Shown here: positions 1-5,056 of the stretch, piece after piece
How positions within the stretch are numbered: the first letter of the stretch is position 1
Layout: every line of letters starts with the position of its first letter
Assembly (NCBI GenBank): GCA_023145935.1
Contig: JAGLDB010000058.1
Coordinates: forward strand, 1-10,489
From: Candidatus Sabulitectum sp.
Lineage (GTDB): Bacteria > Fermentibacterota > Fermentibacteria > Fermentibacterales > Fermentibacteraceae
Length of the DNA stretch: 10,489 nucleotides
Direction: 5' to 3'
Translations under genes and position numbers: made by a program
Notes under the pieces: generated by a model
What the model was told of the DNA's origin: nothing
The model's database searches: none
Seen by the model: the letters and a program-made list of their open reading frames with translations, nothing else

Positions 1-180
1 TATACCACAATCAAGGTCTGAAGGGTGTAAAGTATTTTCATAGAACTTTTGCAGGAGGATGAACCATTATTCTGAATCCTTTTCAAAAGTGTTAGCAGAA
101 GAGTCGGGCTTATCGGACAATAAAAGTTCGACACTAATATTGTAGAATCCCGCTATTCAGCAAGTCTTGTCTTCTGATAC
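1..180. other. Left edge, no firm gene
   Basis: No gene can be assigned with confidence. On the plus strand one frame is open from the window edge to a TGA at 60-62, ending in residues ...HRTFAGG; it could be the tail of a gene entering from the left. An ATG at 59-61 overlaps that stop and opens a 28-aa frame to 145, but its only purine-rich ribosome site (AGGAGG, 53-58) abuts the start, so it is doubtful. On the minus strand an ATG at 39-41 opens a hydrophobic start (MKILYTLQTLIVV) that runs off the edge and looks like a signal peptide. It has no good Shine-Dalgarno. The two readings exclude each other; the sequence to the left would settle it. Confidence 0.3.
44..77 (+). repeat. Short interrupted repeat, copy A
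   Basis: The 10 bases at 44-53 (AACTTTTGCA) and the 14 bases from 63 (ACCATTATTCTGAA) recur next to each other at 7886-7909 with a single mismatch. Copy A has 9 extra bases (54-62) between the two halves. Both copies lie at or just after a possible stop codon at the end of a plus-strand frame. Chance similarity is not excluded. Confidence 0.3.
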
Positions 181-183
181 TTT

Positions 184-220
184 TTTTAATGAAAAAGGCT
201 GGAGCTTTAACTCCAGCCTT
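184..220 (-). terminator. Intrinsic terminator of the membrane-protein pair
   Basis: A perfect 10-bp stem (195-204 with 211-220, AAGGCTGGAG paired with CTCCAGCCTT) closes a 6-base loop. Read on the minus strand the hairpin is followed at once by TTTTT and then more A/T-rich sequence to 181. This is a textbook rho-independent terminator, 21 bases after the stop of the 260-aa gene. On the plus strand no T tract follows, so it acts mainly for the minus-strand genes. Confidence 0.88.
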
Positions 221-240
221 CTGAATTATAGCAGTACTTG

Positions 241-1023
241 TTAGCCAAATGCCGGTCTGCCGTGGTTGCGCGGGCTGATCTGAGGGGAGCCTGGCTCATT
301 CTCTGAGCCGTGACCAGAATCTGGAGAGAAGCCTTGATTTGGTCTTCCAAAATCTACGCACACTCTATTGTTGTTGCCCTGCTCTGAATCCGGACCCGAT
401 CCGGGTTTGTCTGTTTTAGCAGCTGTTGCCGGGTCATCACCGTTGTTGCCACTTGGGCCTGGGTTCTGAGCTGCTGACGGAGAGCCACCCTGAGTCTGTG
501 GTTTACCCTCGATAAACGATGGTGTATGCCCACTGTTGTAGCCGTTACTGCCAGTTGAGTTGCCTGCAATAGCTGTGAAGTTATTTTCTCTGGTTACAGT
601 CTGCCCAAGAATTGCGCTGGTGTTTGAACTGGTATTTAAGGCGATGAAGGAGCGTTGGAGATTATTTCTCTGAAGAGAGCTTTCAATCTTAGGAGTTGAA
701 GCAATCGCCCAGTCTTTCGGATCACCGTAGTTTGCAGTAGCAGTTGTTTCAAAGACAGGGTCAGTGGTTACAGCAAGCGTGGCGATTCTAGTTATTCTGC
801 CTCTGTCGGGGCTATTGGGAGTAACCACATTGATGGCGGAAGTAGTATCGCTACCATGGGCAGATGTGTTGTATGTATGTTGTGCAATAGTCATCTGCAG
901 AATCGAAGGTATCTGAAAATCAGATGAAGGAGTAATGCTCTGAGTGACACCAATGCCTAGAAACAGTGCAAACACCATTCCCAGAGCCAACCCTCCAGAT
1001 AAGGAAATTACTTTCTCAGTCAT
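241..1023 (-). CDS. Membrane-anchored or exported low-complexity protein, 260 aa
   Basis: The function is not recognised. The N-terminus is a short charged segment (MTEK) followed by a Gly/Leu/Ala-rich hydrophobic helix at about residues 8-27, which would act as an uncleaved anchor or signal. Residues about 30-150 are Ser/Thr/Asn-rich and polar. From about 150 to the end the chain is low complexity, rich in Gly, Asn, Pro and Ser, with one cysteine (in RVCVDFG), and looks disordered and extracytoplasmic. The ATG at 1021-1023 overlaps the TGA of the upstream 49-aa gene by 4 bases (ATGA), with GGAGG about 10 bases upstream. That arrangement implies translational coupling and supports the start. 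A strong terminator follows 20 bases beyond the stop. No catalytic motif is visible; a surface, pilus-like or envelope role is only a guess. That it is a real gene is supported by the coupling and the terminator rather than by homology. Confidence 0.72.
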   Translation of the reverse strand: MTEKVISLSGGLALGMVFALFLGIGVTQSITPSSDFQIPSILQMTIAQHTYNTSAHGSDTTSAINVVTPNSPDRGRITRIATLAVTTDPVFETTATANYGDPKDWAIASTPKIESSLQRNNLQRSFIALNTSSNTSAILGQTVTRENNFTAIAGNSTGSNGYNSGHTPSFIEGKPQTQGGSPSAAQNPGPSGNNGDDPATAAKTDKPGSGPDSEQGNNNRVCVDFGRPNQGFSPDSGHGSENEPGSPQISPRNHGRPAFG

Positions 1024-1169
1024 TCTGTCTGCACCTCCGCTGTCTCAATAGAATTCTGAATAGAAACGGGAACCTCTTTTACCGTCTCTTCTCCACCCCT
1101 TACGTAAAGGACGAGTGCAACACCTATAAGAAATCCAATTATGGCGTGCGGCCAATTCAGAAATTTCAT
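1020..1169 (-). CDS. Small single-pass membrane protein, 49 aa
   Basis: This short gene is read as MKFLNWPHAIIGFLIGVALV and then a polar, acidic tail ending in AEVQTE. Residues about 8-23 form one hydrophobic helix; the following Arg24 and the acidic tail suggest a bitopic protein. The start is well supported: AGAGGAG lies at about 1175-1181 with normal spacing before the ATG at 1167-1169. Its TGA (1020-1022) overlaps the start of the 260-aa gene in an ATGA junction, so the two are almost certainly cotranscribed and translationally coupled, and their products may interact in the membrane. A plausible promoter sits at 1189-1217. I recognise no family. It could be a small regulator or chaperone of the larger protein, but nothing in the sequence shows this. 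Confidence 0.7.
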   Translation of the reverse strand: MKFLNWPHAIIGFLIGVALVLYVRGGEETVKEVPVSIQNSIETAEVQTE

Positions 1170-1188
1170 TCAAATCTCCTCTAAGCAC

Positions 1189-1217
1189 TCTATACTAATC
1201 ACTTTAAAGGGGTACAA
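1189..1217 (-). promoter_or_regulatory. Possible sigma70 promoter of the membrane-protein pair
   Basis: On the minus strand TTGTAC (1212-1217) and TATAGA (1189-1194) are separated by exactly 17 bases. Transcription would begin near 1182, giving a leader of about 13 bases that just includes the Shine-Dalgarno site of the 49-aa gene. The hexamers match the consensus only moderately. The -35 lies at the edge of the hairpin-rich segment. Confidence 0.4.
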
Positions 1218-1440
1218 CCAGTGTGCCTGTATAGTTCCAAAGGGTGATTCTTACCCTGTCAGGTATTAAGTGTCGATGTAATGCGCCGCTATCCTGAGTC
1301 TCGGCAAGGCACTGGTTTATGCGCATAGCACCGCTATGTAATTGAATCAGTAACACAGCCGGGGCTCTGGAGAGCCACTTGACCCTAACAGGGGGCGTCC
1401 CGAGCGGTAGCACGGAGAGCCAGCAGGACACGACAGCTAT
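1204..1440. repeat. GC-rich hairpin cluster, possible interspersed element or structured RNA
   Basis: This segment between larE and the 49-aa gene has a different texture from its neighbours. It holds several short perfect hairpins: AGGGT/ACCCT (1241-1245 with 1253-1257), CATAGC/GCTATG (1324-1329 with 1333-1338), GGCTCT/AGAGCC (1363-1368 with 1371-1376) and CCCT/AGGG (1383-1386 with 1390-1393). A 75-codon minus-strand frame crosses it, but it lacks a convincing ribosome site and looks like read-through of GC-rich DNA. Such segments are often multicopy elements or structured non-coding RNA, and this cannot be decided from one copy. No transposase or tRNA/rRNA similarity is seen. Confidence 0.35.
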
Positions 1441-1445
1441 TGCTA

Positions 1446-2216
1446 CTAGGTTTCAAGAAATAAAATACTGAATTTTGCACTTTCTGCAATTGCTTGAAGT
1501 TGCTTTCTGCTGGCGTCTACAAGTTCTTTGTCTGTTGTACGGTATTCAAGGGTTACGCATCTGTTGGACACCCTCGCCCTTAGTCTTGCTTTTACCTGTG
1601 ATCGCAACGGTTGCTCTATTCTGGCTATAAGTGAGATCAATTCAGCGGTTATCGGAGTTCCCTCTGGAATTCTTGTTGCCAGGCAGGAGTCTGCCGGTCT
1701 CCCGGGGTCTGCCATCTTAAGAAGTCCGCCAAGTATTCTTACATCTGCTTTGGTCATACCTGTTGTTTTGAAAGGATGCAGAATCTTAAATTCCTCTGCT
1801 GCTTTCATCCCCGGACGGTGCTTGTGTGAATCGTCCAGGTTGGTGCCATCGGCAAGAATAGTGATGTTCTCTCTCAGTGCTTCTGTTTTGATCGTTGAGT
1901 AAATAGCTTTCTTGCAGTGGTAACAACGCATTGCGCTGTTTGTTTTGATGTGGTTGATCTGCATGGGATCAAGTATTACCCTGACCAGCTTGATTTTGAG
2001 CTCTTCAGTTGCAGCCTGAACAATGTCGGTATAGTATTCCGCTATGAATGGAGTCACTGCGGTGAAGGCAACCGTGTTTGCGTTGCCCAGTACATCCGCA
2101 GCTGCACGAAGCAATACCTCGCTGTCACAGCCGCCGGAGACCAGTATGCCTATCCTGTTCATGCTTTGCAGTTCGGTGGCAAGTGCCGGGCAGGCTGTTT
2201 GTGTTATTGTCTGCAC
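1446..2216 (-). CDS. larE: LarE, ATP-dependent sacrificial sulfur transferase
   Basis: LarE activates pyridinium-3,5-biscarboxylate mononucleotide with ATP and converts its carboxylates to thiocarboxylates, giving the sulfur ligands of the nickel-pincer cofactor. In the cysteine-sacrificing type the sulfur comes from the enzyme's own cysteine. Visible motifs are the N-type PP-loop SGGCDS at 27-32 (SGGVDS is more usual), RCYHCK with a CxxC pair at 98 and 101, DGTNLDD at 123-129, and ADSCLATRIP at 175-184, whose Cys178 lies where the sacrificial cysteine of Lactobacillus plantarum LarE (Cys176) is expected. The length of 256 aa is near the usual 270. The start is GTG at 2214-2216, preceded by AAAAGGA at good spacing; no in-frame ATG fits. 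It is divergent from larC-larB but separated from them by a toxin-antitoxin remnant. With 68 bases between the 52-aa gene and larE and no obvious terminator, larE may be cotranscribed with that cassette. Confidence 0.93.
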   Translation of the reverse strand: MQTITQTACPALATELQSMNRIGILVSGGCDSEVLLRAAADVLGNANTVAFTAVTPFIAEYYTDIVQAATEELKIKLVRVILDPMQINHIKTNSAMRCYHCKKAIYSTIKTEALRENITILADGTNLDDSHKHRPGMKAAEEFKILHPFKTTGMTKADVRILGGLLKMADPGRPADSCLATRIPEGTPITAELISLIARIEQPLRSQVKARLRARVSNRCVTLEYRTTDKELVDASRKQLQAIAESAKFSILFLET

Positions 2217-2225
2217 AGGTATTCC

Positions 2226-2248
2226 TTTTGGTTGCTTTTGCTTATCAT
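2226..2248 (+). repeat. 23-bp direct repeat, copy 1 (larE side)
   Basis: Exact 23-base match to 3010-3032, beginning TTTTGGTTGC and ending GCTTATCAT. This copy lies immediately upstream of the larE start; its edge contributes the AAAA of the larE ribosome site on the minus strand. Beyond the exact match both copies continue with a looser AAGG-rich stretch, so the original repeat may have been longer. The two copies are 761 bases apart and bracket the PIN cassette. Confidence 0.85.
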
Positions 2249-2284
2249 GTTAAGGAGGAGACTAAACAGTTACCGGCTAGGCTC

Positions 2285-2443
2285 CTAAGAGGATGGAGTG
2301 ACTTCCCGGTTAACCAATCTATTAGCATGTTTTCTTTCGCTTTGCTTTATTGCCTTAAAAATACGATCTAAATCATTTCCGTACTTTACTGCATGCGCCA
2401 CTCTGAATGAGCGTATTTTCTCAACAATTGGATCATTCTTCAT
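2285..2443 (-). CDS. Small toxin-partner (antitoxin-like) protein, 52 aa
   Basis: The protein begins MKNDPIVEKIRSFRVAHAVK and continues YGNDLDRIFKAIKQSERKHA, then a short basic tail. From memory this matches a small family commonly encoded directly after PIN-domain proteins of this type (pattern MKDPIVEEVR..REEHAAKF..DLDAIF), taken to be the antitoxin or partner. The ATG at 2441-2443 overlaps the last codons of the PIN frame, which ends at 2433, the usual arrangement. The PIN gene's final GAGGAG (2451-2456) provides the ribosome site. The frame is intact, with a helical, charged composition and no visible DNA-binding motif. Since the toxin reading frame is broken, this may be a surviving orphan partner. 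The family assignment is by recalled pattern, not by a search. Confidence 0.68.
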   Translation of the reverse strand: MKNDPIVEKIRSFRVAHAVKYGNDLDRIFKAIKQSERKHANRLVNREVTPSS

Positions 2444-2908
2444 TTAGTAACTCCTCTGGCGAACATAATACAGGGCAGGCATAGCCATTTTCCCCGATTA
2501 TTTCTGAAATATATTTACGGGTTGTTGCATTGTTGATGTGTTTGAAGTTCCAGGTAAGCAAAAAATCGATTCTTTGCACTGCAGCAATGCTTATGTGCAA
2601 CGCATCTTCAGTGCTTGAAGGAGGTATTGCTTTCCCTGCTATTAGCTTTTCAGCAAGTTATTTCGCGTTTTTTGTGGTCTCAAGTATAGGAAGCTTTTCA
2701 GTGATTGCAAGAGTCTTTTCTGTGCCGCAATGTAATCTCCTGATCCTACCTCTTCTATAACCAGTTCAGAAATGAAGATCTCAAACGAATCTCTGCAATT
2801 CTCCCACCATTCCGTGGTAATTGCTTGACGGGCAGAAACAACAATATCTCTGCTGAGTCTGGCCGTTAGATATCCGATGACAGATGATTCGATGTATACA
2901 GTTTTCAT
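2433..2908 (-). pseudogene. PIN-domain (VapC-like) ribonuclease toxin, frameshifted
   Basis: PIN toxins are metal-dependent RNases. The N-terminal part reads MKTVYIESSVIGYLTAR (first acidic residue Glu7, as in this subfamily) and later ISELVIEEV (Glu52). The ATG at 2906-2908 has AGGCAGG just upstream. The frame stops after 88 aa at 2642, but the rest of the family continues in the -1 frame: LAEKLIAGKAIPPSSTEDAL, HISIAAVQRIDFLLTWNFKH, then ...CSPEELLNEE to a TGA at 2433-2435. At least one base has been lost between about 2685 and 2658. If the shift lies early, where the restored frame reads ETTKNAK and fits the family best, an in-frame TAA at 2658-2660 is a second lesion. The full length would be about 158 aa, normal for the family. 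A sequencing or assembly indel is possible. The acidic residues of both halves are retained, suggesting recent inactivation. Confidence 0.8.
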
Positions 2909-2943
2909 TATTACCTGCCTTTCATCGCCCAGTACTCCGTATC

Positions 2944-2973
2944 ATTATATCCTGTTACTGTTTTAGCAGTCAA
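2944..2973 (-). promoter_or_regulatory. Strong sigma70 promoter of the PIN cassette
   Basis: On the minus strand TTGACT (2968-2973) is followed after 18 bases by a perfect TATAAT (2944-2949). The start of transcription would be near 2937, about 30 bases before the PIN ATG. This is one of the two best promoter matches in the window. It may also drive larE, which lies downstream on the same strand with no visible terminator between. Confidence 0.75.
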
Positions 2974-3009
2974 GAGGATAATTTCTGATGCAGTTTAGTT
3001 TACGGGTCT

Positions 3010-3032
3010 TTTTGGTTGCTTTTGCTTATCAT
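3010..3032 (+). repeat. 23-bp direct repeat, copy 2 (larC side)
   Basis: Second exact copy of the 23-base repeat at 2226-2248, in the same orientation. It lies 50 bases upstream of the larC start and upstream of the PIN promoter. Together the copies delimit the inserted toxin cassette. Confidence 0.85.
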
Positions 3033-3082
3033 ACAAGGGGCGAGAGTTTGGTAACATAAAACTATAGTGGGGTTAATTCATA

Positions 3083-4264
3083 ATGAAAATAGCTGTATTC
3101 AATCCCTGCAGTGGGATTTCCGGGAACATGATCCTTGGCGCTCTGCTGGATAACGGTCTTTCTCTTGAAGAGCTGGTTGCCGGTTTGCGAGTGCTGCCGT
3201 TGTCAGGCTGGGACATTGTTGTGTCTAAAGTTATTAGGGGTGGTTTGGCTGGTACTCATGTTGAGGTGGTAATTCCCCATGAGCATGTGCATCGACACCT
3301 CTCTGACATTGTTGCACTTATTGAACCTTCTTCTCTGCATCCATGGGTTAAGGAGAAGGCGTTATTGGCTTTTCACCTGCTTGGATCAGCTGAGGCCTCT
3401 GCTCATGGAATAAGTATTGAAAAAGTGCATTTTCATGAGGTGGGCGCCATGGATGCCATAATAGATATAGTGGGCAGTTGTCTGGGAATGCATCTGCTGG
3501 GTGTTGAAGCTGTTTACTCTGCCTCGGTTGCAGTTGGTACAGGCACGGTTGAGTGTGCTCACGGTATTATGCCGCTTCCTGCACCTGCAACCTCGCGGTT
3601 ACTTCAGGGAGTGCCGGTTGTACCTACCAGTGAGCCTGCCGAGCTCACCACACCAACCGGAGCAGCAGTATTGACCGCTCTTGTTGAATCATGGGATGCC
3701 CCTCCTGCCTATGTGGGGGTTTCCAGCGGAATGGGAGCCGGTTCCCGTGAGGGTAAGACCCGTGCAAATCTGTTGCGACTGATCATTGGCTCTACTTCTG
3801 TTGCTGATCAGAGTGATGAAGGCAACAGCTGTCTTATGATTGAAGCAGTAATCGATGATCTTGATCCCAGAATATGGCCGGTACTGAATGCTGGAATTCT
3901 ATCCGCCGGTGCTTTTGACTGTTATGCCCGGAACTGTCTGGGCAAGAAGGGCAGACCGGCAACAGAGCTTGTGGTGCATCTGCCGGAGAGTGTCCGGGAA
4001 TCGGTACTCTCTGTTGTTTTCGCTCATTCTTCCACCCTTGGGGTAAGGATCACTGATGTGGAGAGAGTTGTGCTGCAGCGTGAGTTCAAACAGGCAAGTA
4101 CCCGGTATGGTGATGTTACCATAAAGCTGGGATATTTCCACGGCAGGGTGGTTAATGCTGAACCGGAGTTTGATGAATGTGTTGCCCTGGCTGATGCTGC
4201 CGGGGTACCGGTGAAGGTTGTTCTGCAGTTAGTCAGAGGCGTGGCTGCTGAATTGTTCCTGTAA
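3083..4264 (+). CDS. larC: LarC, nickel insertion enzyme (CTP-dependent cyclometallase)
   Basis: LarC inserts nickel into the dithiolated pyridinium nucleotide, forming the carbon-nickel bond of the NPN cofactor in a CTP-using reaction. The 393 aa match a full-length, single-frame LarC (DUF111); in L. plantarum the gene is split and joined by frameshifting, which is not needed here. Motifs: an N-terminal SGISGNMILGALLDNG (10-25), HFHEVGAMDAIIDIVG (116-131), GTGTVECAHGIMPLPAPAT (152-170), LTTPTGAAVL in the middle, and a C-terminal domain with GxKKGRPA and VNAEPEFDEC. The family usually has Asp in the N-terminal FDxxSG and SGxSGDM motifs; here both are Asn (Asn7, Asn15). GGGG lies 10 bases before the ATG, an adequate ribosome site. 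larB follows after 7 bases, its ribosome site overlapping the larC stop, so the two form an operon. Confidence 0.95.
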   Translation: MKIAVFNPCSGISGNMILGALLDNGLSLEELVAGLRVLPLSGWDIVVSKVIRGGLAGTHVEVVIPHEHVHRHLSDIVALIEPSSLHPWVKEKALLAFHLLGSAEASAHGISIEKVHFHEVGAMDAIIDIVGSCLGMHLLGVEAVYSASVAVGTGTVECAHGIMPLPAPATSRLLQGVPVVPTSEPAELTTPTGAAVLTALVESWDAPPAYVGVSSGMGAGSREGKTRANLLRLIIGSTSVADQSDEGNSCLMIEAVIDDLDPRIWPVLNAGILSAGAFDCYARNCLGKKGRPATELVVHLPESVRESVLSVVFAHSSTLGVRITDVERVVLQREFKQASTRYGDVTIKLGYFHGRVVNAEPEFDECVALADAAGVPVKVVLQLVRGVAAELFL

Positions 4265-4271
4265 GGATCTT

Positions 4272-5015
4272 ATGGATATATCTCGTTTACTTGAAGTACT
4301 GGGCAAAGCCGGAATAGAACCCGGTGAAGCTGTATCCGCTTTGCGTGGCGCAGGGCTGGACGACCTGGGTTTTTCAGTAGTTGATTCCGCCAGAGGTGAG
4401 AGGCAGCCATTACCGGAGGTTGTGTTCGGCCAGGGCAAGACCATTGAACAGATCCTTGCAATTGCAGAAGCTCTGCTTACCCGCACCGGGCTGGCAATAG
4501 TGTCTCGTGTGCCTGTGGAGTTTTCTTCTGCATTGCAGGAGGCTTTCCCGTCCGGGAAGTTACACACTCTTTCCCGCATGTTTGTGGTTGGCGAGTATAC
4601 CGGTACCTTCAAGGCTGCCGGATCCGTGGTTGTGGTAACAGCCGGTACATCTGATCTGCCTGTAGCTGAAGAAACGGTAGTTATTCTTGATACAATGGGA
4701 GTGCCTGTGAAACTTATAGCAGATGTGGGAGTAGCTGGTATCCACAGGCTGAGTAATGCACTGCCTGACATTCTTTCAGCATCTGTCTGCATAGCCTGTG
4801 CCGGTATGGATGCTGCACTGGTAAGCGTGCTGGGCGGTCTCTTTCCAGGGCCTGTTATTGCACTGCCTGTAAGCACTGGATATGGCGTTTCTTCAGGTGG
4901 TTTTACAGCACTGTTTTCTTCTCTCAGCTCATGCAGCCCAGGTGTATGTGTGGTCAACATCGATAACGGTATTGGTGCAGCTGCAGTGGCTCTGAGAATT
5001 CTAAAGAAAAAGTAA
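4272..5015 (+). CDS. larB: LarB, pyridinium-3,5-biscarboxylate mononucleotide synthase
   Basis: LarB is the first enzyme of NPN synthesis. It carboxylates nicotinic acid adenine dinucleotide at C5 of the pyridinium ring and cleaves the phosphoanhydride, releasing AMP. The 247 aa are of normal length. The N-terminal region has PEVVFGQGKTIEQI (about 49-62). The PurE-like C-terminal domain shows TAGTSDLPVAEE (123-134), GMDAAL (178-183), STGYGVSSGGFTAL and CSPGVCVVNIDNGIGAAA from Cys221. Cys221 aligns, as far as I recall, with the L. plantarum cysteine that forms a covalent substrate adduct. Residue 180, Glu in the family (GMEGAL), is Asp here. AAGGA, overlapping the larC stop, precedes the ATG. 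The gene ends 41 bases from the convergent propeller gene with no clear hairpin between them. Confidence 0.95.
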   Translation: MDISRLLEVLGKAGIEPGEAVSALRGAGLDDLGFSVVDSARGERQPLPEVVFGQGKTIEQILAIAEALLTRTGLAIVSRVPVEFSSALQEAFPSGKLHTLSRMFVVGEYTGTFKAAGSVVVVTAGTSDLPVAEETVVILDTMGVPVKLIADVGVAGIHRLSNALPDILSASVCIACAGMDAALVSVLGGLFPGPVIALPVSTGYGVSSGGFTALFSSLSSCSPGVCVVNIDNGIGAAAVALRILKKK

Positions 5016-5056
5016 AACATTTCCACATTCTTGCATTCTGAAAAATGATATCGGCT

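Noticed and set aside
59..145. 28-codon plus-strand frame (MNHYSESFSK...) overlapping a possible upstream stop as ATGA
   Set aside because: Too short, its purine-rich site abuts the start codon, and no family is recognised; mentioned only in the left-edge entry.
1204..1431. 75-codon minus-strand frame in the hairpin-rich segment
   Set aside because: No Shine-Dalgarno site, no recognisable domain, and the frame follows a GC-rich hairpin cluster; treated as non-coding.
2642..2700. Programmed -1 frameshift at the run of six A (2669-2674) joining the two halves of the PIN toxin
   Set aside because: After a -1 slip on the A run the new frame meets a TAA at 2658-2660 within a few codons, so no full-length toxin would result. 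A plain indel, with or without a nonsense mutation, explains the sequence better.
2226..3032. CRISPR array suggested by the two 23-base repeats
   Set aside because: Only two copies, 761 bases apart with genes between; no regular spacers and no cas genes.
4229..5026. 265-codon minus-strand frame opposite larB
   Set aside because: It is the antisense shadow of larB, Ser/Pro/Thr-rich with no domain, and larB is unambiguous.
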